Positions 12,768 through 26,200 of a stretch of DNA of 64,000 nt are shown here, piece after piece (the first letter of the stretch is position 1; the number at the start of each line of letters is the position of its first letter). The stretch covers positions 65,600-129,599 of the forward strand of contig VZTI01004088.1 of assembly GCA_013397865.1 (NCBI GenBank). Reading direction: 5' to 3'. This DNA is from Struthidea cinerea (Eukaryota; Chordata; Aves; Passeriformes; Corcoracidae). The notes beneath the pieces are model-generated. The model made no database searches. It was not told where the DNA came from and saw only the letters and a list, made by a program, of their open reading frames with translations. Made by a program: the position numbers and the translations under genes.

Positions 12768-12930
12768 TCATAGAATTGTTTGGTTTGGAAGTTACTTTAA
12801 AGATGGTCTAGTTTCAACCCCTCTGCCATGAGCAGGGACACCTCCCAGTAAACCAAGTTGCTCAAGGCCACATCCAACCTGGCCTTTAAACACTGCCAGG
12901 GATGGGGCATCCACAATTTCTGCAGGAAAA
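12768..12930 (-). mobile_element. CR1 LINE 3' end fragment
   Basis: TCATAGAATTGTTTGGTTTGG, then AGTTTCAACCCCTCTGCCAT, GTTGCTCAAGGCCACATCCA and GGGGCATCCACAATTTCTGC. This is the CR1 3' UTR on the minus strand with about 160 bp retained. The family here resembles the subtype at 4751 and 50078. Confidence 0.92.
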
Positions 12931-13199
12931 ATATAGCAAAATGATAGTTAATCTTTTGGTATAAATGTTTTATCACATGTAAAAACTTAGTTCTAATTGT
13001 TAACTTTTTTGATGAATAAAAGACTTCAAGCAACTTTCTGTGATATGCTGCTGAAAATGTCTCTGAAGGAACTCAACAAAAGCTGACTAGCACATCTGAG
13101 CTGTTTAAATATAGTGTCTGGGCAACAAATGTAGTAAAACTCAACCTTTCCGAGTTGGTACGCTTCCCCATGAAATTCTGATTCTTTATCCAAAATAAC

Positions 13200-13562
13200 C
13201 CAGGTTTGAAGAGACCTCTAGAGATCCCATTCATGGGAGTCTAGATGAGATTATCTAGCAACCTCTCTAATGTCATTCTGAAAACCTCTGCTGATGGGGC
13301 CTCTACCACATCTCTGGGGAGGTTGTTCCAGTGAATGGTTGCTCCCACTGTAGAAGTATCTTTCTTATATCAAGATGAAACCTCTCCCAGTACAACTGGC
13401 ACCCACTGCCACCTGTCCTCTGTGTGGCTGGCTCCTTGTGGACAGAGAGCCTCCATCCTCTTTGAAGCCACTCTTTAAATACTGGAATCCTGACATGAGG
13501 TCCCGAGTCTTCTCTTCTTATACTGACATGGTTCTTCCCTGCTCTCTCAGATCTGCAACATG
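13200..13562 (-). mobile_element. CR1 LINE 3' region, older subtype
   Basis: CR1 3' UTR wording on the minus strand: TTTGAAGAGACCTCTAGAGA, GGGGCCTCTACCACATCTCT, GTTGTTCCAGTGAATGG, CCTCCATCCTCTTTGAAGCC and CACTCTTTAAATACTGGAA. It is more diverged than the neighbouring fragment and lacks the terminal ATTCTATGA repeats, so it is older or 3'-trimmed. It ends about 40 bp before the LTR inserted at 13600. Confidence 0.8.
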
Positions 13563-13593
13563 ATTTAATGACTATTACAATTCTTTACACATA

Positions 13594-13599
13594 TACATT
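13594..13599. repeat. Target-site duplication TACATT (left)
   Basis: 6-bp direct repeat, identical to 14230-14235, flanking the LTR. Six bases is the usual duplication size for class II (ERVK-like) retroviral integration. Confidence 0.85.
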
Positions 13600-13802
13600 T
13601 GTCGCTATCCCTGGTGTGGCTGGGCGGTGCTGGATAGTGGGCTGTCACGACCTTCCTACAAGCGTCTCCAAATGCAAAGCTGCTCGGCAGGACCAGCACA
13701 CACTCACACACACGTACACGCGCACACACACGGATAGCTCCTTAAAATGGGTCGACAGCAAAGAGGAAAGAAGGGTCTCTATACAGAGTTCCATGGGAGA
13801 GG

Positions 13803-13808
13803 TTTATT
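13803..13808 (-). promoter_or_regulatory. AATAAA poly(A) signal in the 13.6-kb LTR
   Basis: TTTATT on the plus strand, i.e. AATAAA in the LTR orientation, within GCAATAAACCTCTCCC, the expected R-region poly(A) signal. Confidence 0.55.
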
Positions 13809-14030
13809 GCAGCCACACTCGTGAAGGGTTCCAGGGACGAAGACAAAGAACACGGGAGGGTCCTGGTTCAAGTACAGGATCAGACCGAGCATCAGAGATC
13901 AATGATCTGAGGGCACCGGGGCAGTACACAGGTGAGGCTAGGGTATGGGAGCCAATGGGGAACTCTGAGGGAGTGGCGCTGGGATAAGGCCAGTGGGGGA
14001 ACAGGGAGTGGAGAAGCTTCTAGGGCAGGG

Positions 14031-14039
14031 ACATATAAG
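14031..14039 (-). promoter_or_regulatory. TATA-like box in the 13.6-kb LTR
   Basis: ACATATAAG on the plus strand (CTTATATGT in LTR orientation), about 190 bp from the LTR 5' end and about 225 bp before the AATAAA, fitting a U3 core promoter. Confidence 0.45.
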
Positions 14040-14229
14040 GTACAAAGGGGCAGAGAGGCCAGCGGCCAACCAGGGAAGCAGAACTGGGATGTTTTAACAT
14101 ACCAAAGCAGAGCATTCTGGGGGAAGCTTTTCCTGTTCCCCCTAAGCTGGGGAGAATCTTTTGGTACTAGGGAGTGTTCAACCAGTGGACTCTTTGTCCC
14201 TTGTCCCCATAGGCTGACTGGCCGCCACG

Positions 14230-14235
14230 TACATT
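14230..14235. repeat. Target-site duplication TACATT (right)
   Basis: Right partner of the 6-bp repeat at 13594-13599. Confidence 0.85.
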
Positions 14236-17200
14236 GACTATATATAATATACAGATATAATGTTGTGTATGTATAGTTACTAAAACAACAGAAAAAAGGT
14301 AGCAAGAAAATTCCTTTCAGTAACTTTTCCTTAAAAAAAGTACTAAGTGTGTATTTATTTTCTTATTGACATAAATAGGACAGAGAGAGGATTGTAAATA
14401 ACCCCATAAAACCTCTATGCCAAAAAATGTCCCTTTTGAACTGTGACTCAGCTTCTATGTTTGGGGGCCATGCATAATTTGGGTGAAATGCATAGGCTAT
14501 GTGACACAGCAATTTGGGTTATCATAGCTGTCCCTTACAGCATGAAGATAAGTGCATCTCAAGTTCTTTCCAGGGTAGTTGTTGCTGTTGCCAGAAATAC
14601 AGAATATTTTGGTTGAAGCTGCTGCACTTTCAGCAGATGTATTCATTCAGAGTCAGTTAGTGTCCAAAACCTAGGTGAATTGCTCTGGGCTGTGGGAGGC
14701 AACAATTCCCAAGCTCCATTTTCAGCTCTGGGACTGTTTCATCTGGCTTGGTTGAGGGCAAATGACTTGAAAATCTCAGTTTGAATTTCCCATCTGTGCA
14801 AATGCAGATGATAAAACTAGCCTATCTCACAGAATGACAGCAGACATAATTAGCTAACATTTGCACAGTCATCTCAAAGCTCTTTCTGTATAAGTGTGGT
14901 TCTTGCCAGCATGTCTGAAGAGATTTTTGAATAACATTGTTCAATATAAAGCAACAGAAACATAGAAGTTCAAAAAGTCCTGAAAGTTTGTAAGAAAGGG
15001 GTCAGGCATTCTCAAAAGCAAAGATGGGGAAAGCATTTTACAGGTAAAGTTGCATTACATAAATGTGAGAATCAATCAGAGAAATCTCTCTGAAGCAGTG
15101 CACTAAGAGAAATGGATGGGCTTCTAACACATGGGTAGAAAAAGGTTTATTGTTTACTGGAAATGCCAATCTAATGAGCGACAACTTGGTAGAACAACAG
15201 TTCTTCAAAGTCCTAAATGTAAACAAAAATTAACTGAAAGTATTTCTGTAATAGGGTAAAAAGGGCCCTTAATTCATTATTTATCTAAACAAAGTTTGGC
15301 TAAAAGATACTTCTTTTTATATCAGGCCACAGCTTAACTTCACAGAAAATGCTTTATAAGACTTGAATAATAAGGCAAAGCATTAACTGTTAAATGGGAC
15401 CCAGGTGTGAATTCCAACAGGGAGGACCAAGTGGCAAGTTAATGAAAGGAATTTTACCTTCAGATGAGATGAGCTGCTGAATATCTCGAGATCAGCAGTT
15501 CAAATCACCACCTCGTGTGACAGCAAACAACAGTATATTAACTTCAGTTTTGAGAGATCAGTTTAATAGTGGCAATGACAAAACTACAGCCAGAATACCT
15601 ATTTCCCAGCTAACCACCACTTAAATTCATGCATAGAATGTCTTAAGGCTTAAGTAAAGGTTTAGTGGCATGCTAACCAGACTGGCTTTGTGAAAAACGA
15701 TGACTTTAATTCCCAGTGCAGGAAATTTATCAGTTCTACACACAAAGAACATTTTACTGACATAGAATCTCATATCTGAAAAGACATCTTGGAAAATAAA
15801 TCAAAAATAACCCAAAACATTTTGGCTTACGTGAGTTCCCTTGCATCACACGGGCAGTGAAACAGCTTGCATCATTACCTTTATTGCATGGTCCAATTAC
15901 AAATATTTTAGTGCTTCTGCATCTCAGCACTGCAACAAAGCCAGTGTGAAACTCTATCCCTTAGCTCTCCATGAGATAGCTATTCACAAGCTAGGGCATA
16001 CTTATTTTCATACACTTACTTTCTTCCTTCCCCAGATCAGTGAAGCAGTAAATAGAGAGGGGAAAAAGAGGTTCTCTCCAAACAGCATCAGATCATTGGT
16101 GCAGGAAATAGCAAGCAACTCCCTGCAGGAGCATATGCATTCTTAGCAAATTCTACCACAAATGATAATCAGCCAGTTAATTATATTTAATTGCTCTCTG
16201 CATCAAAACAATAAATAATGAGAGAGATCAGTGCTGCTTGTTGGAGATTATAACTTGACATAAATATGAGAAACACAAGCAAATGAATAAATATTAACTG
16301 AGTTCTTCAAAACTGAGTTTAAAAATAAATAAATAAAGGCTGGGTGTAAATTGTAACAATATTGGCCAACACATATCTACAGAGCCAGAAATTTCAGTTT
16401 AAAAAATCCCAGTTTTTCTGAGAAAATTGCTGTCAATGAATCTGTGAGATGAAGACACTGCGTGTAGAACTTTAGGACATGAATATTTAAGGGAAGGAAT
16501 AAATTTTCTAAGTTGTGTGGAAGCAGGACAAATGGAGAAGGGAGAAAAAACTTAAGCAAAGGAAGAATGTTAATGATGGCAAGTGTTAGGTTCTCAGAAG
16601 ATACAGAAGTCCCAGGAGGGATTTGCTTGAAAATATATTAGTCAAAGTGTTAGTAAATAGACTGCAGGGGCAACCCTGAGTACAGAAAGAGTTGGCTCAA
16701 GTCATGCACTGTAGCTGGTCTATTCCAGTTTAACAATCAGTAGCAGGCATGCTTGAACCCCACAGAACATGGATTGTTTAATTTATTGCAACATTCTCCT
16801 TGGCTTCTTTGGACAAATTTAGAAGTTAATTTATTTTTAGTGCTTTTGTTTCAGATTCCATTACGACAGTGAATTCCCATTCTGGTTGCTGTTGCAACTG
16901 ACAATCAATTCTGCAGCTGCAGAGAATCTTCTGTTTCAAATCAGAGAATTACTTCCATTTGCAAACTCTGTATTGCAAATTTATTATTGTATTCTTATTG
17001 TCATCTATGCATATGTTTAGATATAAATATATACACTTTAAAATGCAGGTTACTGTTCATTATTTAGTAAAAAATTGCATCTTTGAATGAGGGTCCCTTC
17101 AAGTTAAGTCAAAGTCAAGAGAAAAGACAGATAAAATCTCAGAAAACGCAACTAGTTATGGTGCTAATATGTAAGAGTGGAAAATGATATAAGTGTCTAT

Positions 17201-20200
17201 GAAAAGCACTTTTAAAAATCTTATATAGTCAAGACTATTTTGAGGAGATAGAAGAAATAAGAAAAGGTTTTTACTGGATTACTTAAATTTCCCCAAAGCT
17301 GAAGTAGAACTTCAGCCAAAATTGTTTGACAGAAAAGATTGGGCAGGAAAGTGTGACATTTGTAAGAGAAGTTCTATCAAAAGAATTTATTAGAAAACTA
17401 AAACAACATTCATTTTCAACAAGATTGTAAAAGAACAGTTTGTGGATAAAAACCCCATGTTGGTTTTGTGGCAAAAAAAAAAAAAGTGGGGAGCGAAGGC
17501 AAAATGTGCAACAAAAATTGCACATTGGGAAAAAGAGGTCAGTAATCAATCAGCTAGAATTTTCAATGTACCTGCAGCTGGCAGAGAAACCTGCCAGAAT
17601 TAGAGGACTTATGGATGGCACAATTAAGAATAGAAATCTTTTCAAAAATAATATGAAAAACAAAGAACAAAAGGCAGCCACGCAGCCTCATTAGAAGATG
17701 GAGAGTGTAAATGCTAATATGATTTCAGGTTCTTTCACAGCTGCTGCTGTATTTGGAAAGATGTTTGAGGTTGTCCTGCTCTCACAGGTTCGGGTGAAAA
17801 GTTTTCAGTAGAAAAGCAACCATCTTTATATAGCCAGAAGGTCCAACTTGAATCAATGGACATCCATCCATCTCGGACAAAGGAGATGTCTGAGTCATTG
17901 ATACTAAGTCTGGCAAATCTTCTGGTTTTTTTTTTTTTTTTTTCCCACTGTTCCACCAGCAACACAGAGATTTAGTTTGCCAGTTAAGTCACAGGTGTTA
18001 TAACTCTGTGACATTACATGCAACAGGTTACAAGTGTCTTGGCTTAAAAGAGTACTTTGTTCATAATATGGAAGTACATTTATTTCCTTCACAAATATAT
18101 ACAGTGATATATTGATCTTAGTAATTTACTGGAGAAATATAGGATAAAATTCAAGAGAGAGAAGCTGAAGCCAGAAAATTTCTCGTTTTAAACTGGGCTT
18201 GTATTTTTACCAGCAAAAACGAATGATAAGTGTAACAGAATACCAAGTGCAGGTATGGATTCTCCATCTTCTTTGTTTTAATCAGGATCAGACACTCTTT
18301 AGAAAAAGATGGTTCAGTCAGGCATAAGTCACTGCTGAACTCTGTACAAAGCTAAGAGCACAGGGAATACAACCTCTGTAATCTAATGCAGATTTTTGGC
18401 CCTAAAATATAGGAAACAAGAAAGTTCTCAAAACCAAATTTTGCTTCAAAATTTAAAGCAAATTTGAAACTATTTGGTTCAAAATAGTTTCCATTTACAG
18501 ACTGATAGGGTTACATGTTATTAGTTCAGAAGAGAATAATTTAAAAGCTTCAAAACAGTATCAGAGTTAACATTCTAATTTTAGTGAAGCACTAAAATCT
18601 CACAGCATGCCAACCCCACAGCAAGGGTACTTGCAATCATGCAAATTCATGCAGTGTTCACAAAGGAGGAGGAACAATGATCCCTGCTTATGGCTTGAGC
18701 CTCTCGGTTAAGCACTGGGCTTCCAGCTGCTGTATCTCAAACAGGCGCACGCTGGGGGGCCAGAAAAATCACATCCGCATTTTCACTTCTGAGAAGGGAG
18801 CATACATGCCTCTGTGCACCTGCTCCTCCCTACCAACCCTGACTACAAAAATAGTGTGGGACTATCACTGGCACGGACTTTGCATGCCTTTGCATCAATT
18901 GTGCTGCAAGTGTCCGTGAAATAGCAGGGTTAGAGGTGTTGCTTCAACACTCAAAGGGATAGCATATCATCACGTCCAGAATCTAACTTCTGTTTTGCAG
19001 TGGTTGCAATTGTTTCTTATCCAGCTCTTTTCATGGGGAATGATCCTTAAATGATACCCAAGGGCACTAATTGAGGCTGGAAAAAAGTAAGATCTTAACC
19101 AGACTCAGCAAGAGATAAGATGCCACATTTTCCTTTTTGCATTTGAATCACCTTCACAATCTGCATGTAGAAGATATCTTTTTCTCCTTTCCTGCATTCC
19201 ACTGCATAAAATGAGGATGAATCTGTGAAGTGCCTTGTAATCTGATCTACTGGTGTGAGGATCCAAAAGAAACAGGAAAAGCAATTTTGGAAGGAGTGAG
19301 GCAAGGATACCCCAAAACTGGAAAAATTTTTGAGGAGACGGAGTAAGATTTGAAAAGATACTGATGCAACTGTTTGTTACTTTAATTTTTTTTAATACTC
19401 CTTTTTAAATGGATTTACTTCACAGCATTATATTACTACTAAGGAAAATATTATAGATCTGTACACAAGGTGCTAAATTTACTATTACTCCTTAATTCTA
19501 TTCTATTTTTATTTGTATCTAAGAATAAGAACATAAGAATAGCCAGCTTCCTTTCCAGACTTTAACTAGAATCTAAAATGTTTATTTACCTGAGTTCCTA
19601 CATTTCTATTAAAGTCCTATATTTGAAGCCTGTAATATAATCTTGGTTTACGTTTGCAAGCAAACAGCATTGGTACTTTCTATACTGAACATTTTAGCTC
19701 TCCCTATTTTAGAGATGCCACTGAGCAAAGAAAAACATTCAGCACACCGCACAACTTCATCTCTAATGACAAATATATGCAGCTTTATTCACAAGTGAAG
19801 AATCCACAGTTATATTGTAAATACACTCCTCATTACCCTTTAAAGCACTAAAAGGACACAGGGATGTATAAAACCAAGCAAGCAGTTTTTGTGAATATTG
19901 CTATTATTCCTCCAAACTTTCTTAAGGTTTGCAGGGATAGTACCTTTTTTAGACCTTCACATTTCTGAAAGCATGTTCAAGAACAATAATTTTGCTGCCT
20001 CTACTGCAGGTCATTTTATTTGCTGTGAAGCCAGAGTCTTGGCTAAGGATCTGGAAGGATGCTTCTGTACAGCAAAACTAGCAAGCTTTTGCTAAAGCTT
20101 TTTCACTATACTCTTTTATCCACAGAATCTATACCAGGGACCGAAATAGAACAGTAATGAGAGGTCCATTCGGGCACCAGTCCTGGGACACCACACAGTG

Positions 20201-23200
20201 AAGGAGAGGAACAGGACAAGGTATTTTTACTGCTGCCAAACGTGTCAGACCTAATCTGGCTCTGTCAGCTCTAACCCCAGACCAAGGAGTGTGGGCAAGA
20301 AAGGAGCAGAGGCACCTGAGACAGAGCCATTACTGTTCCATGAGAAATCTAAGCACGCTTACCAGGAGCTGTGCCCCAGCTAAGAAGTCTGGCCAGGAAC
20401 TGGGTAATCAGAGCTTGCTGACTTGCAGACGATAGTAGGTAAATTCAGCTACAAACTGCACACAGTGCAGGGCTGAGCTGGGGCTTCATTCTGCTTTGTG
20501 GACCTGGAATAGGATACCAGCACTGTTCATGTCCTTGCAGCCTATTTTTATTACCTCCAGCTCAAGAAACTGGCAACTTAGGTCTTTGTGTGTACTCAAG
20601 ATCCCTTTGAGTTATAGAAGCCAATGTACCCATAAGCAATCCATTTTACACACCTTTTCATTAATGCCAGATGAATTGCATAGTGAAACTAATCTGGCTC
20701 CTTAGCCCACAGCTGCAACAACCAGAGTGTCACAGTGGTATGATCTCTGCATTTTGTCACACTCAGTACCCACATCTCAGTGCTCCCATGCATCTGACTT
20801 TTACCATAGCTGTAGAAATGGCCTACACCAAAGTAATTTCTATACAAAAAGTTTCAGGTTCAGTAAAATTTTGAGTGAAACAGGAAAACCCTAAAACACT
20901 TATGCTGAAAAGTAGAATTATTTCACCATTTTATTTGAACATTTCCACAAAAATGTGCTGTCACAAGAATCTTGGCAATTTGCAATGCTCACCTTTTGCT
21001 CTTGTTCTTCTCCACAGAACCCTCTCCTTCAAAACACCACAGTAATTTGCCCTTCAGCTAACACTCCTCCCCATAGATGTAGGTACACAATAGATCAGAC
21101 GACACACCTTTAGTCAGGAGAACTGGTTTCTAGAGCATACTTGGGATTCAGGAGTCAGCCAGAGCTATTCAATGCAGTATACTTATTTGTTTCTTGTTGA
21201 AACAAAACCACTTCTTCACTCTTTCTACACATCCTAGTTTCTGTAGTTAATGTTTGCTGGTTTCATAAAACTTAAAAAGTCATTATTCATATTAGTTAGT
21301 TATACTCAACACCACTTTTATACTTGTAGTTGCTCAGTAACAATAGAAGTTAATCAATAAAGTTGCATAACAGTACTCAGTTCAGTACGCATTATATGCA
21401 CCTGATGTTCAAAACTAATTTTCCAAGTCAAGGCAATGAATGAATTTCCTAACATAGTGACATTTATAAAAACAGGTTAGTGGAAGCTGCACCATAAAAG
21501 TGTTCAGTGGTGCAAATTTTGATAAATAGAAGACTTAAATCAAGTCCCAGCACAGTGCATAAAAGGACAAGCCCAAATTAATGGGGCAGGTTCTCTCAAT
21601 AAAGGAGGTGTGATTTCATGGCTGATGGGCAGATGTTCAAATATTCCGCCTGCTGCTTTGCCAAAAAAATGAAATACTGATGTAGTAGGGTTTAATATAA
21701 CTGTCAGTAATACACAGCAAAGCCAAGATCCTGATGAGAAAACAGTTGCCCAAATCCCAGGGTTTCTATAATTAAACACTCAAAAATCAGAGAAAAAACA
21801 TTCCTCTCTAAATAGTTAGTTTAAAATAAAAGTTTATGTATGTAGGAAAAGGCGCTTTTCATAAACCACAGGCCCATATTCTTGGCTTATCTTCTTTTTA
21901 CTGCAAGTCTTAGACCTCATTTTGTTCCCTTGTCTGTACATATCTAACCACTTATAAAACTGAAAGCAAAGGGTGAGAACTACTACTCAAGTAAATAAAT
22001 AGTCCATGCAATCACAAAGTCAGAAGATTGTTTTAGATGGCTCAAGCCTTTGGTGGCTAAGCCTGAGAAGCAGAGTGCTGGAAATCATGGAAAAGTGCAC
22101 GGTGGTAGTTTCTATTAAAAAATCAATAAACAACATGGAACCCCTCAACACCTGAAACAATGAGAAATTGAGAGAAAAGCAAAAAAAGTCTGGTAGGACT
22201 TGTATTTCACCTACTGTCTAAGGTCATAAACATGCAGAAATGTCAATCATAATCTGGAAGGGTTGGGGTTTATTTTCAAAGTTTAATGGATATTTCACTC
22301 CTGAGATAAAAGGTGTCCAAATCTCAGACATAAGACAAATGTTGGAAACCTATATGCAAATGTGGATGATGCCCCTAGAAGTGACAGTTGTGAGACAGCT
22401 GCTCGTTATCAGAAAGACAAAAGTAAATCAAAGCAGCAGAAAATTGATCAAACCTATCAAATGACAGAGAGCTCAACCTCCTAATGCCCACTCGCTTTGA
22501 CACTTTGAAAATCAGTGAACAAACGTGAAAACCTTTCATTTATTTCTAGGTCTTAGTGAAAACACAGACTGGAACTTCTAGTGGTTTCAAAAGCATCTAA
22601 ATGTCCAAAACTTTCTTAATTCAGCTCTAAAATATTACATAATTGCATATCACATGTCCTCAGAATAGACTTGTTCATATAGTATCTAGCTGAAGGGCAG
22701 CTCCCATATGCTTGGTTGAGACAGCTGCCTAACACTGAAACAATGAAGCTAATTACAATGACGAACTAAGTAACACAATTTGCCTTCTGACAAAGCTATG
22801 CTTCACCTCTCTGCTGGCCTGCCCTATTTAAGTTCACAGGAAATCTGCAAACTGTGGGACTGCAGTACCTGAATGCCATCAAAGCCAGTGGCAGACCGTA
22901 AGCAAATTACCACAACCTGCTTCTTTGAAGAGAGAACCTTTGGAAATAATCCAACTGAACCTCTCCAATGAGATGCAATCTGAACTTTCATCATCAGCTC
23001 TCTGCTGTTTTCATCCCTTTTTGCCTGTAGGTCTTTTCTTTCATCTTTATTTCCTCTTACATTTTGAACAATGCCCTGGTTTTCAAAGCAGTTTACAAGC
23101 TTAAATAAAAGCCCTGCAAAAGGGAGTAAATTCTTAACAGACATATTGTTTTAAGATTTGCGGGAATCATACACCAAATAATCCTAGTGATTATGGGGAA

Positions 23201-26200
23201 CTGGATCAGAACATTAGAAACATCATAAGGAATTCAGCTTATTGGAGGTTGTCCCTTACTTTTTCAGCCAGTATCTTCAGCCTCTAGTTACCCCCCACCT
23301 TTTTAGCTGGTGGTGTGTTCAGCCTCTTCATTATGACTGTTATTCTAGATCCCAGTCTTTCAAAATGACATGAATAGTTTTATTTCTTCCTTCAATTAGA
23401 ATAATTTTCACTCTCTGTGGTCAGAATGGTCTTCATTAACTCGGCACAGCACTTGTTTTCTATAGGCAATTTATTATTTTCCCTTCTGTGCTCCCTAGCA
23501 ACTTATTGCAGGCCAACTTTAAAGGTGTTGCAAGCAGAAAGTAGACTGTAAATTAGGAGTTTGCCAAGTCTCATAGACAACCACCATAGCAGGCAAGTAA
23601 CTGAACAAAGAGCTCTCGCTGTTGTCTCTGACAGTGTCTCTCATCTCCTCTCTATCTCTGCCTGTTCATTTTAGTCTTGCTTTCAGCAGGAAGCAACCCA
23701 GCTCTGTGAAGTTTCCTTGTCTAGTGACACATTTGGGCAATGGCAGTTCCTGAATGTAGCAGGGCAGAGTTTCTAAAGAGCTACAGCTGCAATATGCTCC
23801 AATTCACTTCTTTTTCCTGTTACTTTTACATTAGAAGAGCACATTAATCAAATTCCTTACTCCAGGTGCCTCCGATGCTGCCAGTTACAGCAACTTGACT
23901 CCATGGTAATCCAAGGTTTCATCTTCACCTGTGTTAATATCTATCACACATAAGGCAGTGGTAGCACAGTATTTTTTTCAGGCTCAATGCACCATCCAAA
24001 GTATACACATCAACATCCTTTCATCTCATACAGGAAGCAGCTTAGGGTTAGTTGTCCTATTACTCTTCTTACAGCTGTATTATTCTTTGATGCTGTAATT
24101 TATGAGGAAATCAGACAGTCATTACAGTGATATCGATACACACACAAGACATACACAATTACATATGCATGCTTGGGAAGAAACATTTTGCAGAAGTTGT
24201 GAAATAGAATATGGATATAGAAAGATGTCGGTTTTGGGATGAAGAGAATCAGACTGAAACTCATGCATTCACTATGGGATTGGAATGTCACTATAAAGCT
24301 GCAGAATTAGAGATTTGATTAGATACTGCTGGGCCCCTGTGGTAGAATTTGGGCAACCTACAGACAAAGACTCCTGCCTTCTGGCTCAAAGACCTTTAGA
24401 TACTTTGCACTATTAAAAGGAGGTCATTAGGATCTGCACCTAAGTATTAGGAGAGCAGTTTCTTACACAGCAGACTAGTGCCCATCTCACAAGGCTAATA
24501 GCTATTTCAGAGTTCCTTTTCTGTGGAGTTCTGGAGGAAAATAAAAATTCCACACTCTAATTTTTACTAGAATACAAAGCCTGCTAGGTCAAATAACCTC
24601 GATAACACTTACTTAGCTCAGGAGTAGCTGAAAAGCTACAACACTACAATATTGTAGCTACAACACTAAAATATTTTCCATCTGGAAATACAATTGCATT
24701 CAAAATGAAGATGCAATTGGTGCAGATCAATTAAAAACAATCCTTCCCCAAAATATGGCTCAAATTCAAAGTAGATCTGTTGCAAGTCATTCTATCTGTT
24801 CAATAGCACAAACACTACAGATGTGCTATGGCTCAAATGCAGAAAAAGAAGGGAAAACAGAGCATTTTTTGAATCTCAGCAACATAAAATTTAAATTCTG
24901 ACAGAGTACTTCTCTAAGACAAACTAGATTATAGTATGTTATCTTAAATTGTATTTTAATGTTTAAGATGGATTGTAAAGCTCTAAACTCCTTTCTTCCC
25001 CTGTAGGTTTAGCATCTAAATTGCTGTAACCTGGCATCGGCCTTATCAAAGTTGTGCCAGCCTTTACAGCTGAAAATCAAATTTGTAATTTCCAGAATTC
25101 CAAGTAACAGTGCTTTTTGGTTTTGCTTCAAAGGCATAATGGAAGCCTCAGCAACTGGTGAAGTCAGCCACTGTGATAGTCACAACTCAGTGTTATTTGT
25201 GCAACAGGGAATGTGAAAGATGAGGTCAAAGAGTTCCCAGCACACTTGTCAAGAGAGAAAGCTCAATTGTCTGAAGGAAAGGGTAGCTATTGAACTCCAT
25301 TGCACCAAGCTTTTCTCCTAAATAGCAAGCCCTGTGAGGAAAAGGAGCTTAAAACTGCACTTGACAGCAGGAATGTCAACAGCAGTATGGGGCTTTCCTA
25401 TACAGACCACACAAAGCTGTGAGAAAAAATCAGAAGTCAAAACATGTTGAAAAAATGTTGTGTGTTTTCTCTGTGCTTCAGGACACAGGTTTTTGTTTAC
25501 ACCAAATTTGACCTTATGAATGTTTTCAGTTGCCTGAGAGCAAAAATAGCCATTTTTACTTGAGCAGACAAAGCATGAATAAGATTATGTGGAAATGAAA
25601 AATTCACTCAATAGCTGGCTCCTTGGCAGTAGCAACTCTGATCTATCTTGCTGCTAGCAGCACAACCTAAACAAGGTAAAAATATTACTTCACTAAAGTA
25701 CATTTTAAAAGTTGCTAAAGTTGTCACACATACCTTGTGCAGATGTGATCAGATATGACCAGTGAACCCCAAAGCGGGAATAAATCTTTTCTAGGTTTTG
25801 TAGGTGCTAGTGAGAATCAAAGATTTGCATAAAAACAAAACAAGCAAACAACTATTAAAATAATCCATATCCAGCCCTTTCCACTTTCAGAGACTAAGTA
25901 CTACTGTGGTTGCCTGACACAGATAAGAGTCAGTAAGCCAAGCTAAGAAGAATGAGGAGTGACTTGCCAAGTTTCTTTATCAAATTGCATGAAGCAGCAG
26001 AAAGATAAAACCACACGCTTGTCAACGCTTACAGTTTTATCTTTAATCTTGAGATGTATTACTGGAGCAGAACAAGACAGATCCACTAACTAGGCTGCTC
26101 TCAGGAAACCCTGGCACTGGACCACCAGCACTGTGGGATGTAACATGAGTGGGAGCCAGGTCTCTTCTCATGTGTGTGATCTGGTTCACAGTCTCTCAAC

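Larger units (their letters stand above)
13600..14229 (-). mobile_element. Solo ERVK-like LTR (630 bp)
   Basis: Read on the minus strand it runs from CGTGGCGGCCAGTCAGCC (canonical TG, first base now C) to GGGATAGCGACA, so it has TG...CA-type ends. It is flanked by identical TACATT repeats at 13594-13599 and 14230-14235. On the minus strand it contains a TATA-like CTTATATGT (complement of 14031-14039) and AATAAA (complement of 13803-13808), giving U3-R-U5 order. The R/U5 part holds a (CA)n-rich run at about 13698-13735. No gag/pol/env sequence adjoins it. It is clearly GC-richer than its surroundings. The long ORFs over it on both strands are not genes. Confidence 0.9.

Noticed and set aside
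13698..13735. CA-rich run as an independent microsatellite
   Set aside because: It lies within the R/U5 part of the LTR at 13600-14229 and is better described as part of that element.
15485..15515. tRNA B-box-like AGTTCAAATCACC
   Set aside because: No A box, acceptor stem or cloverleaf can be drawn around it.
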